From Azospirillum agricola (GTDB lineage: Bacteria; Pseudomonadota; Alphaproteobacteria; Azospirillales; Azospirillaceae): DNA of 64,000 nt. The DNA lies in the NCBI RefSeq assembly GCF_017876095.1, contig NZ_JAGINM010000011.1:124001-188000 (forward strand). Direction: 5' to 3'. The notes under the pieces were generated by a model. It was not told the DNA's origin, searched no databases, and saw only the letters and a list, made by a program, of their open reading frames with translations. Below are positions 28,381 through 41,257 of the stretch, piece by piece; the first letter of the stretch is position 1, and every line of letters starts with the position of its first letter. A program made the position numbers and the translations under genes.

Positions 28381-28944
28381 ATGTCCGACGATACCCTTTC
28401 CCCCGGCGGTCCCCGTGTCCGCGCCATCCCGCCCGGCGAGGACCGCGAGCGGCTGCTGTGCCCCGACTGCGGCTACATCGCCTACCAGAATCCGCTGATC
28501 GTGGTGGGCTCGGTCGCCACCTGGGAGGATGGGCGCATCCTGCTGTGCCGCCGCGCCATCGAGCCGCGCAAGGGCTTCTGGACGCTGCCCGCCGGCTACA
28601 TGGAGGAGCGCGAGAGCACGGCCGACGGCGCCGCCCGCGAAGCCTGGGAGGAGGCACGGGCGCGCATCGCCACCGGCCCGCTGCTGGCGATCTACGACAT
28701 CCCGCGCATCAGCCAGGTGCAGTTGATCTTCCACGCCCGGCTGCTGTCCGCCGACATCGCCGCCGGCCCGGAGAGCGAGGAGGTCGGACTGTTCGCCTGG
28801 GAGGAGATCCCGTGGGGCGAGCTGGCTTTTCCGACCGTCCATTGGGCGCTGCGCGAGCACCGCGAGCGGCTGGGGCGCGGCGACTGCGCCCCGGCGGTCA
28901 ACCCGACCCCCGACGCGCTGGCCCGCTGGGCGACCATGCTGTAG
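28381..28944 (+). CDS. Nudix hydrolase with zinc knuckle
   Basis: A 187-residue hydrolase. A CPDCGYIAYQNP zinc-ribbon-like start precedes the Nudix box GYMEERESTADGAAREAWEEA around residues 80-100, with all glutamates that bind Mg2+ present. Enzymes with this layout hydrolyse nucleoside-diphosphate-linked compounds, often ADP-ribose or NADH-like molecules. The exact substrate is not readable. The ATG has GGAGG within 10 bp upstream. Confidence 0.87.
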   Translation: MSDDTLSPGGPRVRAIPPGEDRERLLCPDCGYIAYQNPLIVVGSVATWEDGRILLCRRAIEPRKGFWTLPAGYMEERESTADGAAREAWEEARARIATGPLLAIYDIPRISQVQLIFHARLLSADIAAGPESEEVGLFAWEEIPWGELAFPTVHWALREHRERLGRGDCAPAVNPTPDALARWATML

Positions 28945-28957
28945 CGCGCCGCCCGCG

Positions 28958-30121
28958 TCACTCGGCGGGGAATTTCGCCACCACGTCCCGCGTCGCCTCG
29001 CCCCGGCGCACGGTAATCGGCAGCCAGGTGCCGGGGGCCTGCCGCTGGACGATGGCGGTCAGGTCGGCTGGCTTGCGGATCGGGCTGCCGGCGGCGCTGA
29101 CCAGCCGGTCCCCGGCGGCCAGGCCGGCGGCGGCGGCGACGCTGTTGTCGAGCACCGAGCCGATCCTCACCCCGTCGGGCGCCGGGTCGAGCTGCACGCC
29201 CAGCCGTGGGCGCGGCGGTTCGGCGGGCTCTTTCGACGGGCCGAGTCCGAACACCGCGTCGGCGACGCGGCCGTCGAGATCGGCGCAGGGGCGGTCGGCG
29301 TCCCAGGGCAGCAGCACCGCCGAGTCGGGAATGCCGAGGTCGGCGAGCTGGTGCGGCACGCCGTTGCGCTGCTCGGCGTGGCCGGCGCCGAGGATGGCGA
29401 CGACGCCGCGGCCGGTGGCGCGGCGGGTGTCGGCGATGCGCTCGGCCATCGCGCGGTCCCAGATGCTCTGCGCCTCGATGAAGCGCTCGGCCGCCTCGGG
29501 CGGCGAGTCCGGCCGGTTGTGGGCGGCCAGCGTCTCCAGCAGCCGTTCGCGGTAGGCGGCGGTCGGCGGGGCGGGGGTGCCGACGCCCTCCCGGTCCGCT
29601 TCGGGGACGGCGGACCAGCCCTCGCGGGCGATGCGGGAGATCAGCGTGCGCTCGACGTTCAGCCCGACCACCGGCAGCCGGTGCATGCGGGCGAAATGCA
29701 GGATCGGCATGTAGAAGGCCGGGTCGAAGCCCCAGACGTTGCGCCAGTCGCTCTCCTTCAGGAAGGTGGCCTCGTCCAGCCCACCGGCCGACCAGCGGTC
29801 GAGCAGCGGCTGGAGCCGGCGCGGCATCATCTCCAGCCCGACCGCCAGATCGGGGTTCAGCGCGTGCAGGCCGGCCAGCGCGTGGAGCTGCCAGCGATGG
29901 TGCTCGGCCTTGTCGTGCTGCTCGCCCAGCAGGACGGCCGGCTGTTCGGCGACCCGGCGCAGCAGCGGCGCCGTCTCCTGGCGCCGGCCGGTGCCGTCGG
30001 CCCAGACGCCCGGCGGAACGCAGGCGGGCGCCGTCTCCTCCGCGCGCAGCGGAAGGGCGGTCAGCAGAAGCAGGGCGAGCAGGGGAAGGCGGCGCACGGG
30101 GCAGCTCCGTCGTGAAGGCAT
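28958..30121 (-). CDS. ChaN-family protein fused to a PDZ domain
   Basis: A 387-residue exported protein. A signal peptide (residues 1-29, ending PLRAEE) is followed by a ChaN/Tiki-type domain: VLLGEQHDKAEHHRWQ, VGLEMMPRRLQPLLD and IWDRAMAERIADTRR, then VVAILGAGHAEQRNGVP. A C-terminal PDZ domain (about 300-387) has RLGVQLD, NSVAAAAGLAAGDRLVSAAG and the closing beta strands. ChaN in Campylobacter binds heme; Tiki relatives are metalloproteases. The PDZ could recruit peptides or a membrane partner. Upstream ATGs at 30139 and 30148 are possible; 30121 gives the cleanest signal peptide. Confidence 0.82.
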   Translation of the reverse strand: MPSRRSCPVRRLPLLALLLLTALPLRAEETAPACVPPGVWADGTGRRQETAPLLRRVAEQPAVLLGEQHDKAEHHRWQLHALAGLHALNPDLAVGLEMMPRRLQPLLDRWSAGGLDEATFLKESDWRNVWGFDPAFYMPILHFARMHRLPVVGLNVERTLISRIAREGWSAVPEADREGVGTPAPPTAAYRERLLETLAAHNRPDSPPEAAERFIEAQSIWDRAMAERIADTRRATGRGVVAILGAGHAEQRNGVPHQLADLGIPDSAVLLPWDADRPCADLDGRVADAVFGLGPSKEPAEPPRPRLGVQLDPAPDGVRIGSVLDNSVAAAAGLAAGDRLVSAAGSPIRKPADLTAIVQRQAPGTWLPITVRRGEATRDVVAKFPAE

Positions 30122-30262
30122 GGCCCCAAGGTTGGGCATGGCCGGCACGGCGTCAACGGCGCCGTCGGGGTGGCGCCGCCGGGTTGATGAAGCCGCGTTC
30201 AGGATCGGTCCCCGGGCGGGCCTCCGCGGGCGCCGGCAGAATCGCCGGACCGTTCGCGACCC

Positions 30263-30291
30263 TTCCGCAACGGCCCGGACCGCGCTAGCAT
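30263..30291 (+). promoter_or_regulatory. Candidate promoter of the SDR gene
   Basis: TTCCGC (30263-30268) and TAGCAT (30286-30291) are 17 bp apart and end 6 bp before the ATG. If used, this promoter gives a leaderless or nearly leaderless mRNA; there is no ribosome site before the ATG. Confidence 0.4.
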
Positions 30292-30297
30292 GGCGTT

Positions 30298-31035
30298 ATG
30301 CCGCACCGTAAGACCGTCATCCTGACCGGCGCCAGCCGGGGTATCGGACACGCCACCGTCGCGCGCTTCAGCGCCGAGGGCTGGCGCGTGATCTCCTGCT
30401 CGCGCGAGGACGTCCCGGCGCATTGCCGGCGCGATCCCAACTGGACCCACCACATCCCGACCGACCTGTCCGATCCGGCCAGCCGCGCCGCCTTCGTCGA
30501 GGAGGCCAACGACGCCCTCGACGGCGCGCCGCTGCACGCGCTGATCAACAACGCCGGAATCTCGCCCAAGACGCCGATCAAGGAGCGGCTCGGCTGCCTG
30601 AACGGCTCGCTGGAGGGCTGGCACCGGGTCTTCGAGCTGAACTTCTTCGCCGCCCTGGTGCTGGCGCGCGGCTTCGCGGCGCCGCTGTCGCGGGCCAAGG
30701 GGGCGATCGTCAACGTCACCTCCATCGCCGGCCATTCGGTGCATCCCTTTGCCGGCTCGGCCTATTCGACCTCCAAGGCGGCGCTGTCGGGCCTGACGCG
30801 CGAGATGGCGGTGGAGTTCGCCGAGATCGGCGTCCGCGTCAACGCGGTGGCCCCCGGCGAGATCGAGACGGCGATGACCGGCCCGGAATACGACGTGCTG
30901 ATCCCGCGCATCCCGCTGAAGCGCATGGGCACGCCGGAGGACGTCGCGGCGGTGATCTTCTACCTGTGCGGTCCCGACTCGGCCTATGTGACGGGGACCG
31001 AGACCTTCATCACCGGCGGCCAGCACCTGTTCTGA
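30298..31035 (+). CDS. Short-chain dehydrogenase/reductase
   Basis: A 245-residue SDR oxidoreductase. The cofactor motif TGASRGIG is at residues 10-17, NNAG at 84-87, and the catalytic Ser142, Tyr156 and Lys160 (SAYSTSK) are intact. The end AYVTGTETFITGGQHLF is a slight variant of the usual VTGxxxxVDGG. It resembles FabG-like 3-oxoacyl reductases, but the substrate is not certain. Confidence 0.9.
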   Translation: MPHRKTVILTGASRGIGHATVARFSAEGWRVISCSREDVPAHCRRDPNWTHHIPTDLSDPASRAAFVEEANDALDGAPLHALINNAGISPKTPIKERLGCLNGSLEGWHRVFELNFFAALVLARGFAAPLSRAKGAIVNVTSIAGHSVHPFAGSAYSTSKAALSGLTREMAVEFAEIGVRVNAVAPGEIETAMTGPEYDVLIPRIPLKRMGTPEDVAAVIFYLCGPDSAYVTGTETFITGGQHLF

Positions 31036-31093
31036 GAAGGCTTCGCCACCGCCGGACGGCGCCTCCCGTATGAGGGGCACAGGGATCGCAGCG

Positions 31094-31525
31094 ATGAGCA
31101 GTCTCTACGATCGTGATTTCTACGCGTGGGCCAACGAGCAGGCGGCGCTGCTGCGGGCGGGGCAATGGTCGGCCGCCGACGTCGCGCGCATCGCCGAGGA
31201 GATCGAGAGCATGGGGCGGAGCGAGAAGCGCGAACTCGTAAGCCGACTGACCGTGCTGCTGCTCCGTCTTTTGAAGTGGCAATTCCAGCCGGCGCTGCGC
31301 GGCAATTCCTGGCGCCTGTCGATCGCCAACGCCCGCGACCGGCTTGTCGATCATCTCGACGACAACCCAAGCCTGAAGGCCAAGCTGCCGGACGCGACGG
31401 CATCGGCCTACCGCTACGCCCGACGCGAAGCGTCGGCGGAATCCGGATTGCCGGAGGACATTTTCCCGCCCGGCTGCCCCTGGTCCTTCGAAACCTTCAT
31501 GGCTCAGGATTTCTGGCCGGAGTGA
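31094..31525 (+). CDS. DUF29 family protein
   Basis: A 143-residue protein with the DUF29 pattern: LYDRDFYAWANEQAALLRAGQW, IAEEIESMGRSEKRELVSRLTVLLLRLLKWQ and a closing FPPGCPWSFETFMAQDFWP. This helical family is common in cyanobacteria and alphaproteobacteria and has no established function. The ATG at 31094 is chosen because homology begins at MSSLYD. It converges with dnaE2. Confidence 0.9.
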   Translation: MSSLYDRDFYAWANEQAALLRAGQWSAADVARIAEEIESMGRSEKRELVSRLTVLLLRLLKWQFQPALRGNSWRLSIANARDRLVDHLDDNPSLKAKLPDATASAYRYARREASAESGLPEDIFPPGCPWSFETFMAQDFWPE

Positions 31526-31533
31526 CGACCAGC

Positions 31534-34731
<3,198 letters not shown>

Positions 34732-34764
34732 GACGGCCGTCCGCCCGTCGTCCGCCGGCACCAT

Positions 34765-34789
34765 CCCCCTCTCCCCTCGGGGAGGGGGG
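34765..34789. repeat. GAGAGGG-type hairpin between imuB and dnaE2
   Basis: CCCCCTCTCCCC (34765-34776) faces GGGGAGGGGG (34779-34788) with a 2-base mismatch. It occupies much of the 97 bp between imuB and dnaE2. Confidence 0.6.
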
Positions 34790-34828
34790 ACGGGAGGGAG
34801 GGTGGGGAAGGGTGAAGAGACGAAACCC

Positions 34829-36403
34829 TCATCCGAAGAACCCGTGCAGATACCAGCGCGGCGTTGCATCCGGAGGCATGTCCGGCCGGTAGAGCCCGTC
34901 GCGGAACAGCCAGAAGCGCCGGCCGTCACGGTCCTCCACCCGGTAATAGTCGCGCGGGTTTCCCGTCCGGTCCGCCCCCCTATCCGTCCTGGGGCGCCAC
35001 CATTCGGTCTCGATCCGCTCCGGCCCGTCGGCGTGGCGGACGCGGTGCAGCGCGCCGCGCCAGCGGAATTGCAGCGGCGGGTCGTCGGGGACCGGGGCGG
35101 TCGCCTCGACCGGCTCCGGCGGGCTGAGCAGCCGGACCGGGCGGGGGCGGTCGTCCGGCCAGCGGGCGATGGGCAGCCCCGCAGCCGATGAGCGGCCGGG
35201 TGGAGAAGTGGCAAGCGCCGAAGTGGCAAGCGGCGGGGCGGGAGCGACGCTGCGCTCCGGGAGCCAGCTCTCGCGCGGGACCAGCCGCAGCACCGCCCGC
35301 TCGCCGAGCCGCGTGCCCAGCCGGTCGACCAGCTCGCCCAGCCCGGTGTCGTCGCCCTCCCCATCCAGCGCGGCCTGGATGGCGCCGAGCGGCGCCGTCT
35401 CGGTGGCGGTGAGGATCATCGTCTCGATCCCCGGCCCCGGCTCGATCCGCTCCAGAATCTGCCCGAACAGGCGGGCCAGCGCCGCCGGGTCGCGGACCGG
35501 CCGGCTGGTGCCGAGCGTCAGCCGCTGCGGCGCGTCGTCCAGGCGCCGGTCGGTGCGGTGAACCTCCAGCGCCAGCCGCCGGGCGCCGCGACCGGCCGCC
35601 TCCAGCCCGGCGCAGAGGGTGCCGAGCAGATGGCGCACCGCCGCCGCGATGGTGTCGGCGGTGGCGATGGGCTCGGCGAAGGCGAGCCTCGCCTCGTGCG
35701 GCTCCACCGGCCGGTGCGGCGAGACCGGTTCGTCGAGCCGTCCCTGCGCCTGGTCGAGGCGCCGCAGCACGCCGTCGCCGAAGCGCGCCGCCAGCGCCGC
35801 GCGGGGCAGGGCGTGCAGGTCGCCGATCCGGCGCAGGCCGACGGCGGCCAGCCCGTCGAGGGTCGCCACCGGCAGGCGCAGCGCCGCCATGGGCAGCGCG
35901 TCGAGCGCCTCGCGTCGCCGGCTGTCGGCGTCGCCGAAGCGCGCCAGCCCCCAGGCGGCGGCCGGGGTGGCGGCGATGGCGGGGCGGGCGGTGAAGCCGG
36001 CGTCCCGCAGGCGGCGGTGCAGGTCGGCGAGCAGCGCCGCCTCGCCACCGAACAGATGGGCGCAGCCGGTGATGTCGATCGTCACCCCGTCGGTCCCGTC
36101 GGGCGCCGTCCACGGGCTGTAGCGCCGGCACCAGCCGGCGATGCGGTCGAGCAGCCGGGCGTCGTCCTCGGGCGTCGCGTCGGCGACGTCGAGGCCGGGA
36201 AGCAGGGCGCGGGCGTCGGCCAGCGTCAGGCCGGGGAGGATGCCGGCGGTCTCCGCCACCCGGTTGACCGCAACGACCAGCCGGCGCCCGCGCTCGGTCC
36301 GCAGCAGCGCCAGCGGGAGCGCGCGCCGATCCGTCGCCGGACCGCGCGTGCGCGCGTCGGTCGGCAGGCGGGGCAGCCACAGCGCCAGGATGCGGCGGAC
36401 CAT
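34829..36403 (-). CDS. imuB: ImuB, Y-family polymerase-like mutasome protein
   Basis: A 524-residue ImuB. It begins MVRRILALWLPRLPTD and has SPWTAPDGTDGVTIDITGCAHLFGG, GLARFGDADSRRREALDALPM and the helix-hairpin-helix GLRRIGDLHALPRAALAARFGD. The usual Y-family catalytic acidic residues are not evident, as expected for ImuB, which is a hub linking DnaE2 to the beta clamp rather than a polymerase. DDYYRVEDRDGRRFWLFRDG near the end is typical. A repeated Ala/Ser/Pro stretch (SALATSPPGRSSAAG) sits near residue 415. imuA, which normally precedes imuB, is absent here. A LexA box lies 36 bp upstream of the ATG. Confidence 0.93.
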   Translation of the reverse strand: MVRRILALWLPRLPTDARTRGPATDRRALPLALLRTERGRRLVVAVNRVAETAGILPGLTLADARALLPGLDVADATPEDDARLLDRIAGWCRRYSPWTAPDGTDGVTIDITGCAHLFGGEAALLADLHRRLRDAGFTARPAIAATPAAAWGLARFGDADSRRREALDALPMAALRLPVATLDGLAAVGLRRIGDLHALPRAALAARFGDGVLRRLDQAQGRLDEPVSPHRPVEPHEARLAFAEPIATADTIAAAVRHLLGTLCAGLEAAGRGARRLALEVHRTDRRLDDAPQRLTLGTSRPVRDPAALARLFGQILERIEPGPGIETMILTATETAPLGAIQAALDGEGDDTGLGELVDRLGTRLGERAVLRLVPRESWLPERSVAPAPPLATSALATSPPGRSSAAGLPIARWPDDRPRPVRLLSPPEPVEATAPVPDDPPLQFRWRGALHRVRHADGPERIETEWWRPRTDRGADRTGNPRDYYRVEDRDGRRFWLFRDGLYRPDMPPDATPRWYLHGFFG

Positions 36404-36438
36404 GCGTCGCTCTCTCCTTGAATTGGACAAGGTTGATC

Positions 36439-36453
36439 GAACAAAACATGAAC
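36439..36453. promoter_or_regulatory. LexA (SOS) box of imuB-dnaE2
   Basis: GAACAAAACATGAAC matches the alphaproteobacterial LexA site GAAC-N7-GAAC (GTTC-N7-GTTC on the gene strand). It lies 36-50 bp upstream of the imuB ATG, so damage-induced expression of imuB and dnaE2 is expected. Confidence 0.85.
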
Positions 36454-36559
36454 ATCCTAACGGCAAAGCTCACGCAGGGGGAGTCCCTCTTTCGGGTCCC
36501 CCTGGGTCTTCCGTCGGAGCCGGCTTGCCGAAACGATGGGAAGCGCCGACATTCCGGAC

Positions 36560-37072
36560 ATGATCGCACCGCTCCCGGCCCGCCATCGCTGGCTTCTTGC
36601 CCTGACCGTCCTGTCGCCGCTCGCCGCCTGCGCGCCGTCCGATCTGCGCGACGACATGCCGGGCCGTGCCCAGGGCTTCCCACCGATCCACACCCAGACG
36701 CTGCGGCCCGGAGGGACGGCGCCCAGCGCCGACCTGCCCCCGCAGCCGACCCGGCGCTGGAGCCAGGTCCAGGCCGAGCAGGCGGAGCCGGGCCGCGCGG
36801 GGCCGGGGGACCAGCCGCCCAAGCGCCGGCGTGGCAGCTCCTCGCCGCCGCCCGACCCGGCGGTCCTGCCGCAGCCGCCGCGCCCGGTCCCCTTGCCCCC
36901 GGTTCCCTCGACCCAGAGCGCCACAGACGCCTTCAAGCGCGACCTGATCCGCCCGGAGGTCGACCGCCTGCGCGCCGACGACGCGATGGGCCGCCTTGAC
37001 CCGCTGGGCCAGCGCGACCTGATGCGGCGGGAGAACGACCTGCGCCAGTTGGGCGATCCGCTGGCCCGCTAG
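36560..37072 (+). CDS. Proline-rich lipoprotein, unknown function
   Basis: A 170-residue protein. The signal peptide ends in a good lipobox (LSPLAAC), so Cys24 would carry the lipid anchor. The middle is Pro/Arg/Gln-rich (PKRRRGSSSPPPDPAVLPQPPRP) and probably disordered, perhaps spanning part of the periplasm. The C-terminal 55 residues are charged and helical (IRPEVDRLRADDAMGRLDPLGQRDL). An in-frame ATG eight codons upstream is possible. No family was recognised. Confidence 0.7.
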   Translation: MIAPLPARHRWLLALTVLSPLAACAPSDLRDDMPGRAQGFPPIHTQTLRPGGTAPSADLPPQPTRRWSQVQAEQAEPGRAGPGDQPPKRRRGSSSPPPDPAVLPQPPRPVPLPPVPSTQSATDAFKRDLIRPEVDRLRADDAMGRLDPLGQRDLMRRENDLRQLGDPLAR

Positions 37073-37162
37073 GCGCGCGGCGGGACCCGCCAACTGGAGC
37101 TTGACCACCCGATGCCGCCCCGCCATACCGGCCCCCGGATCGACGCCGGAGGGGGAATGGGT

Positions 37163-37657
37163 ATGACGACGGTGACGGGCGCCTTCGGCACCGGGCTGAC
37201 CGAGCCGGTGTGGGTGCTCCAGCATCTGCTGGGCTTTCTCGCCATCGGGATGTGGGCCGGGCAGACCGGCGGTACCGCCGTCTGGCAGGTGCCGGCCGCC
37301 GCCGTCACCGCGGCGCTGGCCGCCGGCATCGCCGCGCAGATGGGGCTGCGTCTGCCCTACGCCGCGCCGGGCCTCGCCGGGGCGCTGATCGTCACCGGCG
37401 GGCTGGTCGCGCTGGGGGTGAAGGCGCCGGTGGCGCTGGCGGTTCTGGTCGCTGCCGTCGCGGCGGTCTTCCACGGTCACCCGCACCAGGGATCGCCGCT
37501 GTTCTGGAGCGGCTTCGCCACCGGGATGCTGCTGGTCTCCTGCGCCGGGCTGGGGCTGTCGATCGCGGTGACCCAGGCGGAGTCGGCCCGCGCCGTGCAG
37601 ATCTGTGGCGGTGCGGTGGCGGTCGGAGGCGTTCTCGACCTCGTCGGCGTGATTTAA
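37163..37657 (+). CDS. hupE: HupE/UreJ-family membrane protein
   Basis: A 164-residue polytopic protein with about five hydrophobic segments, beginning TGLTEPVWVLQHLLGFLAIGMWAGQ and including VFHGHPHQG, the His motif typical of HupE/UreJ. Family members are nickel or cobalt permease-like proteins, often near hydrogenase or urease genes, neither of which is present. The ATG at 37163 is preferred because GGAGG lies 8-12 bp before it; ATGs at 37157 and 37112 are in frame. Confidence 0.8.
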   Translation: MTTVTGAFGTGLTEPVWVLQHLLGFLAIGMWAGQTGGTAVWQVPAAAVTAALAAGIAAQMGLRLPYAAPGLAGALIVTGGLVALGVKAPVALAVLVAAVAAVFHGHPHQGSPLFWSGFATGMLLVSCAGLGLSIAVTQAESARAVQICGGAVAVGGVLDLVGVI

Positions 37658-37745
37658 CCGTTCACGGCTTGAAAAGCCGCCGTTGCGCAGAGATCTTTGC
37701 CTGACGAGACGTTCCTTCCACCCCCGACCAAGAACGGGATGAGCC

Positions 37746-38885
37746 GTGCCCCGCGCAGGAGACAAGACCCGTTCCGAGCCCCCCGGCCACCCGCCGGCGG
37801 CGGCCTGTTCGCGTCGCCACATGCTTGCCGGCGCCGCGGCGCTCGGCCTGATGCCCGTCCTGCCCCTGTCCGCCGGGACGGCGGCGGCGCAGGAGCTGCG
37901 TTATTTCCGCCTCGCCACCGGCACGACCTCGGGCACCTATTTCCCGATCGGCGGGCTGATCGCCAACGCCGTCTCCAACCCGCCGGGCTCGCGCCCGTGC
38001 GACAAGGGCGGCAGTTGCGGCATCCCCGGCCTGATCGTGGTGGCGCAGGCGTCGAACGGCTCGGTCGAGAACATCGAACTGCTGCGCTCCGGCGCGGTGG
38101 AGGCCGGCTTCGCCCAGGCCGACGTCGCCTATTGGGCCTACAGCGGCACCGGCAGCTTCACCGGCAAGCCGGCCTTCGAGGGGCTGCGCTCGCTCGGCAT
38201 GCTCTATTCCGAGGCGATCCAGGTCGTCGTCCGCTCCGACGGCTTCATCGACCGCATGGCCGACCTGAAGGGGCGGGCCATCTCGCTGGGCGAGGAGGGC
38301 TCCGGTACGCTGGTGGAGGCGCGGCTGATCCTCGACGCCTTCGGCCTGTCGGAAACCACCGTCACCCCCGCCTATCTGAAGCCGGGCACGGCGGCCGACC
38401 GGCTGGCGAAGGGGGAGCTCGACGGCTTCTTCATGGTCGGCGGCTTCCCGGTCGCGGCGGTCAGCGACGTGGCGGCGCGGGTGCCGATCCGCCTGATCCC
38501 GATCGACGGCGAACCGGCGGAACGGCTGCGCCGCTCCCTGCGCTTCTACATCGAGACGGAAATCCCGGCCGAGGCCTACCCCGGCACCGCCCCGACACCG
38601 ACGCTCAGCCTGGGGGCCGAACTCCTGACCCGCGCCGACCGCGACCCCGACCTGATCCACGGCGTGGTCAAGGCGCTGTGGCACGAGAACACCCGCCGTG
38701 TCCTGGCCGAGGGCCATCCCAAGGGCCGCAGCTTCGACCCGGCCAAGGCGGCGGTGAACGTGTCGGTCCCGCTGCATCCGGGGGCCGAGCGCTACTACCG
38801 CGAAGCCGGGCTGCTCGGCAACGCGGCGAACGAGACGGACGCCCGCGCGCCCGTCCTGGAGCCTCCGCCGGCCGCCAAGCCGTGA
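37746..38885 (+). CDS. TAXI-family TRAP transporter binding protein
   Basis: A 379-residue secreted solute-binding protein of the TAXI type. The N-terminus has SRRHMLAGAAALGL, a likely twin-arginine signal, with cleavage after GTAAAQ. The mature part begins LRYFRLATGTTSGTYFPIGG, a clear TAXI signature, followed by ELLRSGAVEAGFAQADVAYWAY and GKAISLGEEGSGT-like segments. TRAP membrane subunits are not encoded nearby, so it is an orphan binding protein. The GTG start keeps the twin-arginine motif; an ATG at 37821 would lose it. Confidence 0.85.
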   Translation: MPRAGDKTRSEPPGHPPAAACSRRHMLAGAAALGLMPVLPLSAGTAAAQELRYFRLATGTTSGTYFPIGGLIANAVSNPPGSRPCDKGGSCGIPGLIVVAQASNGSVENIELLRSGAVEAGFAQADVAYWAYSGTGSFTGKPAFEGLRSLGMLYSEAIQVVVRSDGFIDRMADLKGRAISLGEEGSGTLVEARLILDAFGLSETTVTPAYLKPGTAADRLAKGELDGFFMVGGFPVAAVSDVAARVPIRLIPIDGEPAERLRRSLRFYIETEIPAEAYPGTAPTPTLSLGAELLTRADRDPDLIHGVVKALWHENTRRVLAEGHPKGRSFDPAKAAVNVSVPLHPGAERYYREAGLLGNAANETDARAPVLEPPPAAKP

Positions 38886-38907
38886 CGCACGGCCGGCCGC
38901 CGTCGCG

Positions 38908-39552
38908 TCAGAGGTCCAGGGTCCAGGGCTCGGCCTTGGCGGCGGCGGTCCAGTCGCGCATCGCCGGCAGGGCCAGCACCGCGTCCATGTAGGCGCGCGC
39001 CTCCGGTTCCACCGCGACCCCGTAGGTGGCGAAGCGGGTGACCACCGGGGCGAACATCGCGTCGGCGATGGTGAAGCGTCCGAACAGGAACGGCCCCGCC
39101 TGCCCGAAGCGGGCGCGGGCGTCGGTCCACAGGGACTGGATGCGGGTGATGTCGGCCGCCGTCTCCGGGGTCATGCCCTGGCCGGAGCGATCCTGCTTGA
39201 GGTCCATCGACATGCTGGTGCGCAGCGCGGCGAAGCCCGAATGCATCTCCGCCGACACCGAGCGGGCGACGGCGCGTGCGTGGGACTCGTCCGGCCACAG
39301 CCCGGCGGCAGGGGCGAGTTCCGCCACATACTCGCAGATCGCCAGCGAATCCCAGATGATCCGTTCGCCGTGGCGCAGGCAGGGCACCCGGCCCGAGGGC
39401 GAGAACGCGCGGATGCGCTCGGCCGTGTCGGGCTGGCGCAGCGGGACCAAGCTCTCCGCGAACGGCAGCCCGGCCTGCTTCAGCGCCAGCCACGGCCGCA
39501 GCGACCAGGAGGAATAGGCCTTGTTGCCGATCAGCAGCGTCAGGTCGGTCAT
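38908..39552 (-). CDS. Glutathione S-transferase family protein
   Basis: A 214-residue GST. The N-terminal thioredoxin-like domain has NKAYSSWSLRPWLALKQAG with the serine that would activate glutathione, then SPSGRVPCLRHGERIIWDSLAICEYVAE. The C-terminal helical domain has FTIADAMFAPVVTRF. It resembles the zeta-like or uncharacterised bacterial GSTs; the substrate is unknown. It diverges from the aminopeptidase gene. Confidence 0.88.
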   Translation of the reverse strand: MTDLTLLIGNKAYSSWSLRPWLALKQAGLPFAESLVPLRQPDTAERIRAFSPSGRVPCLRHGERIIWDSLAICEYVAELAPAAGLWPDESHARAVARSVSAEMHSGFAALRTSMSMDLKQDRSGQGMTPETAADITRIQSLWTDARARFGQAGPFLFGRFTIADAMFAPVVTRFATYGVAVEPEARAYMDAVLALPAMRDWTAAAKAEPWTLDL

Positions 39553-39713
39553 GGCGGACTCCGTGCGAGGGAAAGGGCATCGACCATGCCGGCGCGCGCG
39601 CGGTCCGTCCACCCGCCTGTCGCGCAGGGCACGCATTCCCCCCTTTCCAGCCGCGCCGCCGCGCGCCATCCTTACGGGAACGCCTGTTGGTCCCGTCATA
39701 AGGAACGTCCGTC

Positions 39714-41090
<1,377 letters not shown>

Positions 41091-41257
41091 GGCGGACAGG
41101 CGGGCCGGAGGGGGAAGGGGGCTTTTGGTTAAAATTGTCTCTTCTTTGGCCCGCCGAAGGGATGGCACGGCGAATCGGATCGTATTACAACATAAGGGGT
41201 GGGTGGTTGCCGGCCGGGCCTTGAGTCCCGGCCCGGCGGATTGGCGGAGACGGACAC

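Noticed and set aside
36404-36560. A hidden imuA remnant between imuB and the lipoprotein gene
   Set aside because: The spacer is only about 155 bp and carries no RecA-like segment in any frame.
41140-41200. A sigma-54 promoter (TGGCACG) before fliG
   Set aside because: TGGCACG is present, but the matching TTGC at the right distance is missing.
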